From NCBI GenBank assembly GCA_009760855.2, contig WPIO01000039.1, positions 2,442,501 to 2,506,500 on the forward strand: 64,000 nt of DNA, read 5' to 3'. The translations under genes and the position numbers were made by a program. Positions 25,090-36,716 of this stretch are shown one piece after another. The notes under the pieces were generated by a model that was not told the origin of the DNA, did not search any database, and saw only the letters and a list, made by a program, of their open reading frames with translations. The number at the start of each line of letters is the position of its first letter. Position 1 is the first letter of the stretch. The stretch is from Cristatella mucedo. Lineage: Eukaryota > Bryozoa > Phylactolaemata > Cristatellidae.

Positions 25090-25178
25090 AGTTGCACATT
25101 AATTGTATGTAGCTGTTTTGCAGTGGTTTTCATGAAAGTACTTCTCTTCTAATGGTCAGTGATCTTTACATGGTAATT
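25090..25178 (+). repeat. Decayed tandem copy of the start of P450 exon 4
   Basis: Bases 25090-25178 and 25179-25267 are head-to-tail copies of an 89-base unit covering the end of intron 3 and the first 56 bases of exon 4. Both carry an acceptor-like AG before TGGTTTT and the same LLM-S-D core. The upstream copy has lost the proline codons and lacks the rest of the exon, so it is a pseudo-exon. Confidence 0.75.
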
Positions 25179-25211
25179 AGTTGTGCATACATTTTATATT
25201 GCTTTGTGTAG

Positions 25212-25428
25212 TGGTTTTAATGGAAGAACCCCTCTTCTAATGATCAGCGATCCTGATATGGTAAGGGAAATACTGGTCAAGGAGTTCAACTGCTTCGTCA
25301 ACCGAACATCTTTCAAAAGTCTACAGCAGAAGCCAATAGATAGGATGATGACTGCGATATCTGACGACCATTGGAGACATGTGAGAAGTAGCCTTTCTCC
25401 AGCATACAGCTCAGGTAAACTGAAGCAG
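25212..25428 (+). CDS. P450 exon 4, with C-helix
   Basis: A 217-base exon from the acceptor GTGTAG to the donor GTCAGT. It encodes the stretch ISDPDMVREILVKEF and the C-helix DDHWRHVRSSLSPAYSSGK. The Trp and Arg of the C-helix contact a haem propionate in P450s. The start of this exon has a decayed tandem copy immediately upstream (25090-25178). Confidence 0.9.
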
Positions 25429-26552
25429 GTCAGTTACTGTGACAGCATACCTCGAACGTATGTGAGACCTAATGCTTATTTCGTACATATGGGCATTTTT
25501 GGCCAAGTCGATGCCTCGTGTCATGTAGCATGATTCCCAGTTAAAGCTTCTTCTAGCTTAGCCAAACTGTTCATAGCTTCTCCCGAATCCATTAGCTGGT
25601 TTTATGTCTTATTGCTGTTTTCTAAGCTCCATGGGATCAATTTGCTAGGTCAGTTGGTGTGCTGAAAAAGCTTCTTTTTTATTGGTCACCTGACCACCAT
25701 TGATAGGATGCTACTCGTCATCTGCTAGTGTGCAATCGCTCGTGCAGTGGGACTTTGAAAGCAGCTTGATGTTAGGGAACAGATAATTTTGAGGATCCAA
25801 ATTTAAACTATCTTGGCTGACCGAAGCTTCATTCCCAAGCAACTATTTTTGATAGCCAGAATATTCAGTTGTTTTGCAAGTGTTATCATTTATTTTGTTA
25901 CGTGTTCACACAATTTTTGCTTGTCATCAGGCCTACAGCTCTTCTACCTGTATTCATTCAGCTAACTCAAAGGAACATCAATTGCTTCAAAATGAAAATT
26001 TTCTTTTCTGAGTCAACTGGCAGAAACTGACTTTTATCTGTAACAAAACCATTATTTAAGAGGCAAATTTCTTGTAAACACCTTCGCACCATGCCACATT
26101 TTCGGTACGTTAAGTGTTGCTTCATGTATGTTTTAGTGTGCAAAAGAATTTGCTTGGAAGTAAACCTAAAAAATGTTAATGAATTTCTCCAATGGACTTT
26201 GCTTCAATTACTGTTCAGAAAGGATCAAGGATCTCGATTTCTAGTGAAAAGCAGTGATGAAATACTTGCTTGTCATTTCCTTATAATCATTCTTAGAGAA
26301 TATTGTCACAAACTGCAAAGGATAGAAATATATCTCACCTCAAAGTATGTCACAGGGTTGTTGACAACATCACATACTTACAATGACATTTTTAACCAGG
26401 ACCGTCAAGTCATTAGAAGTCCAGAGAAAGATTGTACATTGCCAAAACTGCTGATCAATTCCCAGCTATCCCATTAATTATGGCCAATTCTCGTAAAAGA
26501 TTACACAAATTTAGGATTTTATTATTGATGCTTTCAAGCAGTCATCAAGGTA

Positions 26553-26705
26553 CTGTGAGCCGTGATGGCTCACTGGATAAGCCGGTTGTTTTTGCGACCT
26601 AGGTCCAGAGGTCTTGTGATCGAATCCTGCGGCAGCTGATCCTTTATTGCCTCTGCAAGCATTATTGATAAACTGTAAGGCTCTTCTGTCACTAAACAAA
26701 AGATA
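26553..26705 (+). mobile_element. tRNA-derived SINE-like repeat, family 1
   Basis: Head AGCCGTGATGGCTCACTGG, box B-like GTGATCGAATCC and tail GTAAGGCTCTTCTGTCAC. The tRNA-like part could be misread as a tRNA gene, but the anticodon arm is not well paired and it matches the repeat family. Confidence 0.65.
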
Positions 26706-27110
26706 CTATTAAATTAGCTAGTGCTATTTCTAATCCCCAGAACTATTTGGAAAGCATCCAATCACCTAACATTAGCTAAAAATCAATTAGGGCCACAAAT
26801 AATATAGCTAATCATCTTCCCAATGAAAGGGTTGAAAAATGTACTAGATAACAAACCATTGTTTTCCATATACTTGAGTTTCTGTTTGTATAAACCCGAA
26901 TTCAGCAATGTCATATAGCTGAAATTAGGCAGACTTGACTGTGGACCTGAGGTGTTCGTCTAACGAAACGTCACTTTGGAACACATTACAAAGATTGCGT
27001 GCAGCTTAAGCGGTAGATATGCTGGCAGTGCCAATTTTGAGCCTTAGCCTTTAAAACTTCTGAATCACACTTGGTTTGCCTATAACTAGTAAGCTGGTTT
27101 TATAATAATT

Positions 27111-27942
27111 CAATTGAGCCTGATGGCAGTAACCCGGGTTACAGTGGTGAACTGAGTGGACTCAGATTGTGATAACTACCTGAACATTGGTCCACATAAT
27201 ATGCAAATGGGCTAAACATGTCGGACTCTTCGAGTTCTATTCGTCAGCAGATAGACAGCGATTTCAAAAACGACGATTTTTTTATGCAAGTGTGAAAAGG
27301 CTGACCAGATCCAGGGCAAGAATCCAGGGCTCGATCACGAAAAGTGAGCCTATTTTTTGAGAAATAGCTCAAGATTGATGGCGGTTTTGGGACAACCCCT
27401 GGTGCCTTCTTCGGGCACCACACAAAGTGTATCTGCACGCCCGGAGCAGCCTTCTGTGCTGATGGTCTTTTCTTCTGCCACGAGTCTGCACCATATCGGA
27501 CGATGCTGCCAACGGTTAGCCAAAATTGTCAGGATCTTTGTCCTCACTATCAGCAATACTACACAGGCGACCACTGATGCTGCAATTCCGGACCTCTTGC
27601 ATCTTTTCAGACCAGCAGGTGGCAAAGAAGTTCCCGGGAAATGTTTCCAAGAACTTGCACAACAGTTTCATTGTGTTTTTAAGAAAATCATTGCTAGCAT
27701 CCTTTATATCATGATTATAGCCAACCATAGTGTGCATTCTTGCATCATTGAGCTCTTGTGCAAATATTCCTTCAGATTGCTTTGACATGATTCTGACAGT
27801 ACTGCTCCTGAATCAGGTCCATAGGCGGTTTTGACTTCAAAACGCTGCATTTTTTAAAGCAGCTATCAGCAAAAGAAATAATTAATTGCGATTCTACTTG
27901 CGGAAATTCAGTAACCAGGGTTATGGCCATCGGGCTCAATTG
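27111..27942. mobile_element. TIR DNA transposon inserted in a LINE
   Basis: The left end 27111-27142 and the inverted right end 27911-27942 share about 28 of 32 bases, beginning CAATTGAGCC. The two flanks are adjacent parts of a family 1 LINE, which proves an insertion of about 830 bases. The outermost CAATTG is palindromic, so target duplication and TIR edge cannot be separated (AATT or a longer TIR). A minus-strand frame at 27788-27516 (90 codons) lies inside; I do not recognise it. The superfamily is not assigned. Confidence 0.75.
27516..27788 (-). CDS. Unrecognised ORF in the TIR element
   Basis: 90 codons on the minus strand containing FLETFPGNFFATCWSEKMQE and SGRLCSIADSEDKD. No known transposase motif is seen. 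Part of it (about 27537-27655) recurs almost unchanged, inverted, at about 30126-30244. This might be a coding fragment of an autonomous relative or captured host sequence. Confidence 0.35.
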   Translation of the reverse strand: MSKQSEGIFAQELNDARMHTMVGYNHDIKDASNDFLKNTMKLLCKFLETFPGNFFATCWSEKMQEVRNCSISGRLCSIADSEDKDPDNFG

Positions 27943-28106
27943 TAGCACATTTGCTACCATCCGTGTGTGAATGTCATCAATACATGCAGTTAGGGAGTTG
28001 AGAGATTTCAATGTGCTGGAGGGCTGGGAGGGATCAAAGAAAAGGTACAACAAAGTGTCATCCACATATAAATGAAAGCCTATATTGTGCTTGACGATCA
28101 AATCGG

Positions 28107-28108
<2 letters not shown>

Positions 28109-28151
<43 letters not shown>

Positions 28152-28165
28152 GAGAGAGATTATGA
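28109..28165. repeat. (AG)n microsatellite inside a LINE
   Basis: An AG run with a few interruptions (AAAGGG), expanded within the RT region of the LINE copy at 26895-28465. Confidence 0.9.
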
Positions 28166-28952
28166 ACTGTGAAAAGAACTGGACCAAGCACGGAGCTCAG
28201 AGGTACCCCTTTTTTCAGAGGTTCCTCGGACGATCTTCGTCTATTCATTTCAATACTCTGGAGTCTCCCACAGAGTTAGGACCTGAACCATCGTAGCAGT
28301 GCCAGTGATATTCAAGCGAACTGAGAGGTGTTTAAGAAGGACTTGGTGACCGATTGTATCAAAAGCTGCCGAAAGATCGAGCAAAACAAGCATAGATACT
28401 CTACCCAAGGCTGCACACCCAAGTAGGTTGTTATACACCCGAAGCAATGCTCAATCTGTTGAGATGAGAATGGTGGAGTAAGAAAGAGCATGGGCCAAAG
28501 CAAGGGCCTTGATACTGAAAAATGCAAATACAAGTTTACTTGGTATTTCGCAGGTTCAAATTTTTTAAAACCGTGTAAGTGGGCGAGGTTATTTTAAATA
28601 TCGTCGTATCTTTTGTAAACATCTTTATAAGAAAGTTACAGGAACGGCTCTATTGAGAACCACCAGTTTTATCTCTCATCTATTGCAGAGAGTGTAGGGA
28701 AGTAGAATTTCGTGCAGGCTTGGTTGTCGTTGACAGTGACGTACTCAAAGGCTGTATAGTAAAACACTACTGTTAATGCATCATACCAATGTGATTGAAT
28801 TAGTTTTCATATACCAACCGAGTACTTAAAGCAAGTTTGCAAAGCTTTGAATAACATTGTATTGATACGGAACCTAACTAAATTGCTCAAATCATTAACT
28901 ATGCTGTTTAATGCATGTTTGATGCCTTATTTACAACTTGCATTCATTGCAG

Positions 28953-29035
28953 ATGCTACCTACTATCACAGACTGTGTCAAAAACCTTGTGGACTACCTT
29001 GATGAGCACCATCGGCAACCGATTGCAACGAAAGA
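28953..29035 (+). CDS. P450 exon 5
   Basis: An 83-base exon (acceptor TTGCAG, donor GTGAGC) encoding MLPTITDCVKNLVDYLDEH, which follows the SGKLKQ end of exon 4 as in CYP3 proteins. A paralogous copy is at 560-642. Confidence 0.8.
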
Positions 29036-29144
29036 GTGAGCGTTCTGCATGCCCAGGAGCAATTGATTCTCGGTGAATGCTTTTGCAGCAGAGCTTATTC
29101 AGTCACTGCTTTAATCATTCTACTGCTCATGCTTACGGTTACAG

Positions 29145-29308
29145 TATCCTCTCTGGATACACCATGGACGTTATTTCGGGCACTGCATTCGGTCTGGACA
29201 CGAGATCTTTAAAGCAACCCAACAACCCATTTCTGATGAACGCGAAAGAGTTCCTCAACTTTGCAAATGTAAGAAATCCAAAAAGAATGACAGCTTTAAT
29301 GGGAACCG
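29145..29308 (+). CDS. P450 exon 6, E/F-helix region
   Basis: A 164-base exon starting after GGTTACAG and ending at GTAAGT. It encodes GYTMDVISGTAFGLDTRSL, the counterpart of the CYP3 segment with M/T-DVI-x-x-x-x-FG. The acceptor at 29144 keeps phase with exon 5 and places a K-D before this motif, as in the family. A paralogous copy is at 749-912. Confidence 0.85.
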
Positions 29309-29431
29309 GTAAGTCTGAAACCAGGCAAGGTGATGTCTTTGTTTAATTGCTGCATAGTTTTAAATTAGCCGTCTAACAAAGCAAGAAGGTAGCTGCTTGC
29401 TTGATGGCAGAGCTGTTGCTTTGATTTCCAG

Positions 29432-29556
29432 TGCTTTCGCCGAAGTTGGGAGTTTTTCTTAGTAAATTGGGAATAAGAGCTATCGATCCTGGCTCGGTGG
29501 AGTACATAGAAGGCGTGGTGAGGACTGCATTGCATGGCCATAGCGTTGGTGTTAAA
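29432..29556 (+). CDS. P450 exon 7
   Basis: A 125-base exon (acceptor TTCCAG, donor GTAAGT) encoding LSPKLGVFLSKLGIRAIDPG and the next helix, ending in phase 0. The matching pseudo-exon in the first copy (from about 1833) has an in-frame TAA. Confidence 0.8.
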
Positions 29557-29696
29557 GTAAGTGCATTTTTTGTTCTTCCACAGCATGGCTTTGCAACTAA
29601 CTTTCTCAGTGCAAGTGAAATCAGCAGTATACCATCTTGACATTTTCCTATTATGCTATGGCCACTATCTGATCTGTGGCATATAGTATGTTAGAG

Positions 29697-29858
29697 ATGA
29701 AAGATAACCTGAATCGGTCCCGAGGTCGTGGGTTCCATTCCTGCGGTGGGAGAGCCTTGATCGCCACTGCAAGCCGTGGTGATAGCAGTAAAGGCTCTTC
29801 TGTCGCTATACAAAAAGAGGCTGTTTAATCAGCTAGGATTTATCTAATCGGGGAAAAA
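29697..29858 (+). mobile_element. SINE family 1 copy lacking its 5' end
   Basis: Starts near the box B-like GTGGGTTCCATTCC and continues through the shared tail (AAAGGCTCTTCTGTCGC, AGAGGCTGTTTAATCAGC) in P450 intron 7. Confidence 0.65.
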
Positions 29859-30118
29859 TAAATAGCCTTTGTGAATTTTGGCCAGATATTGAACTCATGA
29901 TACAGGTTTGCATTCGATTGACACCTTGAAACAATCAGGGGTTTAGCTGTGTAACCCTGTCCAAATGGGCTGTACATAATTTCCTTACAAAGGTAAAGAA
30001 AACGTAACTTGGGTAAAATGGAAGTTTTGCATTATAAATTATATTGTGCTATGAGGCTGAAAAATCAATACAGATTAGCTTTCCTTCCAGATGCTAAGTA
30101 CTAGGTCTTTTGTCCGAA

Positions 30119-30254
30119 AGGAAGTAGCAAGTTCTTGGAAACATTTCCCGGGAACTTCTTTGCCACCTGCTGGTCTGAAAAGATGCAAGAGGTCCGGAAT
30201 CGCAGCATCAGTGGTCGCCTGTGTAGTATTGCTGATAGTGAGGACAAAGATCCA
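30119..30254 (+). repeat. Inverted near-identical copy of the TIR element interior
   Basis: About 118 bases from GCAAGTTCTTGG to ATAGTGAGGA match the reverse complement of 27540-27657 with one mismatch that I can see. The paralogous site near 2205 in duplication A lacks this segment, so it was inserted after the duplication, without TIRs. Confidence 0.8.
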
Positions 30255-31392
30255 AGAACTCCAAAAGCACTGATAAAGTAATAAAGATTCTATAATTAAT
30301 TAGGCGAAATTAAGATGGACTTATATGGGACCATTTCATTGGACCTTCATACGGCAGCTTGTATATTTCTTTCAAATGGGTTCCCACCTACACAGCCCAC
30401 GTTAGGTTACTTTGTGATGCACATCTCAAGTTTGTGTGACATTCTGAAACTACAAATATTAGCTTAAGCCACAAAACTTACCGGTAATTTAGATGTTGCA
30501 AAACATTTTGGACCTTGATGGCCACTGAATTAGTTGTAATCCTAGCCGCAATTGTCTACCGACCTAATGAAGCCCAGCTGGTGACTCCAGCCGTCTGTCT
30601 GGTAGGACTACATCCAGCTACGTGGTTCGTTCAGTGCTCAAATCTATACTCCATTCTCTTTCTTGTTTGACCTTGTCATAAGTGAGGCATTTGCTGAGCT
30701 TTGACAGCACGAAGCTCTGGGCCTTCATTACGAGTCTCTTCCCGTCGTCATGTTTGAGGCATTACAATTTTTGTTCGAGTGCAAAGTATCACTGACTGGC
30801 TTCTTTAGTTGCTCGTTTAACTCGGTTATTTCTGCAACAATTACGCTTATTTTCTGCTAGCTGAGCTTCCTGTAGTTTTCAATTAATTGCTTCGGTAGCT
30901 TGCCGGTTCACCATGGTCAGCAGAAACCACAGGCTGTATATGGAAGTTGGCCTACACCAACAATAATCACGAGCAATAAAACTTTGTTTTCCTAAGCTAT
31001 CTTGAGTGTCCTCTGACATAGCTGACGAGCAAACCTCACTGACAGCCAAAGTAAGAGTTCTTAGCAAATCGATAAAATTACTTATAGGGATAAAACTGAA
31101 ATGCATTTTAAGTTGTATTTAAATATTCTCTTTTATTCTTTGAGACGGACTGAAGATCTACTTTGATGAAATTCAAATGGCGGAGCCACGTAATAAATAG
31201 GAATTAAGTTGTGTAAATGGACCAGGCTGAGTAAAGAACTTGTGACAGGGGTAGATCGCATATCCTCATTTTATCAAGTATGAGCAAGTGAAGGAAGTAC
31301 CATTCGAGGGTACCAAGCTGCTATCAAATGCATTCAGTTTAGATGTCGAACAATTACTAGCTTTTCACTATAAATGTGCTGGTTGGTTGTAG

Positions 31393-31501
31393 GATAGGCA
31401 AGACTTTGTCCGTTTGTGCCTTGAAGAGCTGGTCGATATGAAAACGGTCAGCTCTGACACCGTGAAAACGACTGATGATGGTCTTTTATGGACAACAGAG
31501 G
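31393..31501 (+). CDS. P450 exon 8
   Basis: A 109-base exon (acceptor TTGTAG, donor GTAACG). It encodes DRQDFVRLCLEELVDMKTV and a polar loop, corresponding to the R-x-D-F-L-x-L-M segment before the I-helix. It enters in phase 0 and leaves in phase 1, which matches exon 9. Confidence 0.8.
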
Positions 31502-32164
31502 GTAACGCAATCTTGCTTCATGGATCATCAAGCATTCACAGTGGTCGTGTATGCTGCTAGGTATTCGTGCCGTTCAATACCGATCGGTTGCCCAAAAGGT
31601 TTTCCCTACCCCTAACCTGTCGATGCCCATTTCCTAGTAGCTTATGAAAGCCCGACAGTCAGCTACCACAAGGTGTCACTTTCTGCTCTTCCCGCCTCTC
31701 CTCCAGCCACTTGCCCGACTCCATGTAACACTTTTGAAGGTCTTAAAGCTATTTCTACTTTCTGTTTGATTTATATTATCATATAATATGTTTGTTTATT
31801 GATTCGTAAAAATCTAACGAGATAATTCTTTCAAGCTTTAATCTTCTTAAAACTGGATGACATGGCCACTAGGTTTCATAAATAAAAATAAATGTATTGA
31901 TATATTTATTTATGAATATGTAAAGAATAGAGACATTTTTATCTTGGGTTAAAGCTTAAATGTAAGCTCACCTTATAAACATACTGCTTTGCAGTCATGA
32001 AAGATTTTTACTGATTGAAATTCCCGGCTCTTGGTGCCATAATTAGTTATTAGTAGAGGCTGCCACTTATAATGACATTGGAAAACTTGTCCCTCAAAAT
32101 GAGTTTGGTGAGCATATCTTCCATAGCATCCATACGAAATCTGGGCACCCTTTTAAAAGAGGAT

Positions 32165-32540
32165 TTTTCACAGGGCGACGACATCTGTTCAGCAGTCACT
32201 TCTGCCTACTTTCAGCTGCTTAAAATTGCAAAACGTGGGATTGCTTAGGCAGGTATGCCACTTTCAAGATGGCCTGTTCATGTGTAAGATCCTGCCTCTC
32301 ATTCTGAAAACCGCTAATTGCAGCTCTTTCAACCTATGCAGTATTCTACTTAAATTCCTTGCACACTTTTGTAGCAAGGCTAGTTTCTCAAAAGGCTATA
32401 ACATTTCACCACTTCTTGTCATTTAGCACTTAGTAAAAATCAACTAGCAGATAGTCCTTAAGGTTTTGTCATTCGCTTTTAGATTCAGCCATTCTCTTGC
32501 TCCAGATCTTGCATTTACTCGGCAATAAAGTCTGAAATAT
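32165..32540 (+). mobile_element. LINE family 1, degraded fragment in intron 8
   Basis: Weak plus-strand matches to the RT tail region (CTTCTGCCTACTTTCAGCTG at 32200 and a later LTFRSL-like stretch). Strongly decayed. Confidence 0.5.
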
Positions 32541-32609
32541 AATATCTACCCTTTGCTGCTTTTCTTAAGGAACAAGCTAGCAGCCCTCTTGCATCTGCTT
32601 TACTTTTAG

Positions 32610-32856
32610 GCCACACTGAAGACGATATCATTTCGAATTCAATAGTATTTTTTATTGCCGGCTACGATACAGTATCTACATTCTTAAGCTTCTTTTGTTA
32701 TGCGATGGCAACGAATCCGGAGGCCCAGCAAAAGGCTTATGAGGAAATCACACAACAGATCGGGCAGGCAAACGTGACTTACGACAAGCTAAAAGACCTC
32801 GGTTACCTAGACATGTGCATAGACGAAACGCTGAGAATGTACCCACCAGCATTGAG
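32610..32856 (+). CDS. P450 exon 9, I-helix to K-helix
   Basis: A 247-base exon (acceptor TTTTAG, donor GTAAGC). It contains the oxygen-activating I-helix IAGYDTVST (family form A-G-x-[DE]-T) and the K-helix DETLRMYPPALR with the E-x-x-R pair that folds the haem core. Confidence 0.93.
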
Positions 32857-32999
32857 GTAAGCCTCAAACATAGTTCCAGCTTCCACGACAAAGCATTGTA
32901 TCCTTTGTATTTTGCAGAGTCTCTTCATATATTTTAGAAGTTAGTGTGAGCTAGCATTCGCGCTTCCAGCAGTGAAGGAGCAGCATTATGTGGCACGTA

Positions 33000-35900
33000 A
33001 ACCTACTTGTAAGGAGATTCCCACAAGTAGGCTTCGGTCCTGATCATGGGCACAGGTATGAGAGATATAACCGGTAACCCCTTTGCGTGGCTATTCTTGC
33101 TAGGTACCTAGTACCAGATTGCACATGAAAGCTTCGTAGGGTCGCATGCGTTTTATCACTATTATGGGCTCGCATTGACATCGCTTATATGCGCCTTGCC
33201 GGCAGTGAGGGTGCAGCCTTAGCTCGAGTGTGAGGCTGAGATTGCATGCAGGCTGCTGCCAAAATCGTGGGTCCAAATCAAATAATCATCATCTGCCTAT
33301 ATCTGACCCTAAATTGTAGGTGGAAGGGGCGAACCAATATCAATATCCTCCGCATTAGTGATGATATGATATGATAAAAAAATAACCTTCCATGTACAAG
33401 CCCCCTCTCCATTACCTGACCCTAAACGTTTGGGCGAAATGGGGCTTATACACAGTAGCATACAATAATAGACCTGTCAATATTAATTGCATAAAATTCT
33501 TTACTGCTGCCGTGCTCTGCTGTCTCCGGCCTACATAAATGGTAAATGTATCGAATAACATTTGTAACCTGTTAGCCAAGCTTCTAGGAGCCATATTTAG
33601 CAGTGTAGGTCAGGCAATGGCAAGGACAAACACATTTAGAACGTCTATGCCTGTAGTTAACGACTCTATCTGAGAACCTGCTACTGAGCGACTTTTTTAG
33701 CATGTTCGTGCGACATGATACAGGCAAGATTTTTGCACTGAACATCAGCAGAAGGCCAGTCTTGTCTGAAGTAACGTCATGAAGCTGAGCCAGCAAGATG
33801 ACTTCATCCGCTGATCTGGTGCATTGGAGACACATCTTAGAAGATCTTGAGCTCAACTACTCTTAGGTCATGGACCCTAAGGTTTTCACATCAACTTTTC
33901 CTTCACCTATAAGAGTTAGAATCGCTCGGCATGCCGAACCTGTTCAGTAGTGATGCTGTTATGAGCTAAAAATCCCCCTCACAGGTTCATTCCAGACGAA
34001 ATCATCATAAGGGCCGGTCACCAGATGGCAGGCATGAGTTGTCGTAAAAATGCTTTACTGCAATGGGTCAAAAGCATCACAATAAAGTAGCCTGGTCCTA
34101 GCATGGGTTGCAGGAATTCAACTACAGGTGAACCAACCTGAAGCAAAGGGCAGCTGCTGGTGAACGGATCGACTCAGGCGTTGGGAGAACTAGGCCCAAG
34201 TGTTGGTTCACTATATTGCTCTGGGAGTGATGTTGCTTAGTACAGGCAATAAGATGTTTATGAATATGTAGCAACACCGTCATCTGGAGAGTACTGCTCT
34301 CTATCGATATTTGAAACCGATCATGCCTTCTTTCCATTTTCTCCTCTTTCCTCTTTACTGACACTACCAGTCCTTTACAATGCCATACATACAGCACATA
34401 TTTGATATGTAAGTTTAGTACAGATGTACACCCCTGTGATCATATACAGCTAATTATAGTTTTGCATCATAGCTTCGTATGATTTGAGCTTCCATTGCTT
34501 GAGCCAAATTTACCGAAGATATCTAATAAGAACATTGCGACACAATTGCAGCTGGTTTATCCTGTCTGAGAGCCACGATTGGGAACGACTGCATGTTCCA
34601 TCGTGCAAAACACGTCACCTAAATGTCTTAGTCTTTAACAAGCATGGACAATGCCGGGTCTGTTAAGAATTCGGGTTGAGCAGTGACTTAAATTACTAGA
34701 CTTTCAGCACTGCTTAGAATTCTAAAAATATTCTGTGGTATCTGTGACCAAGATAGCCTTGTTGGTGGGTTCAAGACTAATATGGGTTTATGGCGAGGGA
34801 CTTAACTTGCATGCTATTCTGGTCAGTCCTCCACGAATTGGTAGAATATGTCTATTTTTCTGACCGTGATATTATGTGCCCTTATTGGTTAAAACAACAC
34901 ATACGATGACCACTTGTTTAGCGACATCAAATACTAGATCATACATATTTTAAATGTGGCTTCGTGTATCCGGAATTCTACATGCATTTTATCTTTTTTT
35001 AGCGACAAGGAGTACTCAGACAAAGTCGACATGGCACATACAGAGAAAAAGCCTAAGTAGCATGCTGGTAACTAAAATTCAGCTATACAATCTAATACCA
35101 GATATAAGTAAGAGGGAAATTATTAGCTAGCTATCGAAGTTAGTTTAGTCTTAATAATTTTTCATCTAATGTGATGGCCTATTAGAGATTAGCTATCTAC
35201 CACTAATCTTGCTAATAAATACAGGTATGAGGCTTTGTGCTGGGAATGTGTTTTTTGAAGTTTCCATCATTTAAGATTTACATGCTAGCTAAGTGTGTTT
35301 GGTCATTTGGGCAACAGAGGCTTATGTAAAGCGATCATATAGATTTTTCATATTTGTATTCGGAAAGTACATAAGTAGATTCCTCACAAGGTAAAATCGC
35401 TTGTGTTGGATTTTCATCAATATATTCTGAATAATAAGTAATCCACCCACAAGCACGCGGGCTAATGAAAATTAAAGTAAATTCGATAAGCTTGGTGTCA
35501 CTCTGGATATTTCTTAAGAAATGATGTACTTTAATAAAAAGCATTAATGTGTGTCAGCCAACTAGCCATTAACATTCCAATAGATTCTTTCGTATTCCTT
35601 ACATGTCCGTGCTTATCTAAAATGAAGATCCAGGACATTTTATGATGTATCCAGCGAAACTTATCGAACTAACATTTTAGCGTATCCTAGATTCGTATAT
35701 AGCAAGCAAATCTACACTCGCATTTCCAATTTCCTCTGATTCGTGAAGTATTAGCCGAGTTATTAAAAATTGTAAGGCACAAACCTTCGCTGGAAATGAA
35801 GCTTTATTAAAGTCACAAGAATGCGTCTAAACAAGTTTTATGAATCTATCTCGATCTACCAATGTTCGAAAAGTTGTGATACAAGTTCCGTATGATGCAG

Positions 35901-36080
35901 AGATCGGTAAATTTGTTATTTGTAGATACGTTGCTTACGGTTTACATTTAGGATTGACGTGAGATACATAACCATTTTTTCCTTAAGTGAAAGTACTAGA
36001 CTTCCGATCCCATTTCTAACTCACTATGGTACTTTGACTTGCGAGTTTACACAGCCTGTCTCTTGGCCAATTTTGTGTTA
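33000..36080. other. P450 intron 9, no gene recognised
   Basis: About 3 kb of moderately AT-rich intron sequence. Short ORFs on both strands lack motifs and are not conserved elsewhere in the window. No repeat from the families above was recognised. Confidence 0.6.
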
Positions 36081-36104
36081 TTAAGAGAACCTTGACCTCT
36101 GCTT

Positions 36105-36690
36105 AGAAGAAGCTGTGGCCTGAGGTTGTGTCTGAAGCGGAATTTGTAAGAGTTTACCAGAAGCAACACGGATCGAGGACATACATCCCTTGGCAAGTCC
36201 GTGAGTCTGGGCATGGGTTAGGGTGAAGTTAACGAGCTCATCGGGGCTCATTCTGAGGAACTGACGACGGAGGCAAAGGAGATACAAATTCACCAGCACA
36301 TGGAGGATCTGCAAGAAATAGGTGTAGGTGAGACGGAAGAGATTATCTCTACAAGTGAGGTGATGAAATATTGGGGATATAGGAGAAACTTTCAGGCTAT
36401 ATTCAAAAGAAAAAGAAACACCTAGAAAAGGTTTCAACTGAGTGTGCCACAGAGCCGTTTAATGACACTTGCATACACCATTTCAGAGAGATTTTGAAAG
36501 TCAGGATGAAGCAGACTTCATTCGACAGGTTTTTATTAAAAACTTTTGCAGACGAAAATAGGGAAAGCTCCGAAAAAATGGCAAAAATCGGCGAGCAAGA
36601 TTTAGCTAGTCACGTCAACCTTTCTCCTCTAATTCCATCAGCATCTTCAAGTCGTCTGACCTCCAAGGTAATGCTGTACATTAAAATTAA
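36105..36690 (+). pseudogene. pogo/Tigger-type transposase C-terminal remnant
   Basis: Plus-strand pieces in shifting frames read KKLWPEVVSEAEF, then EVNELIGAHSEELTTEAKEI, then HHFREILKVRMKQTSFDRFL. In this order these resemble the acidic C-terminal region of Tigger/jerky-type DDE transposases (the H/N-E-E-L-T-T-E-E-L and SHFREILKRRQKQ-like segments). Stops and frameshifts break it, and the catalytic domain is absent. It lies inside P450 intron 9. Confidence 0.7.
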
Positions 36691-36716
36691 TAAAGCACGT
36701 TTTTATTGCTATAACT

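Larger units (their letters stand above)
26895..28465 (-). mobile_element. LINE family 1 copy interrupted by a DNA transposon
   Basis: Part one is 26895-27112 and part two about 27941-28465. The minus strand of part two encodes RT remnants (GVPLSSVLGPVLFTVHNL, LYVDDTLLYLF, LLDLSAAFDTIGHQVLLKHL). The break between the parts is the 27111-27942 TIR element. An (AG)n run lies inside at 28109-28165. Confidence 0.75.
28470..30905 (+). repeat. Segmental duplication A, second copy
   Basis: Partner of 100-2875. It contains the intact exons 5-7. Similarity stops near GGTAGCTTGCC at about 30900, exactly where the first copy jumps to sequence related to 43.5 kb. Confidence 0.75.

Noticed and set aside
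26560-26632. A possible tRNA gene
   Set aside because: Box A- and box B-like parts are present, but stems pair poorly and the same head plus tail recurs at other sites, so it is a SINE.
36081-36437. 118-codon minus-strand ORF
   Set aside because: It is antisense to the Tigger remnant on the plus strand, which explains the sequence better.
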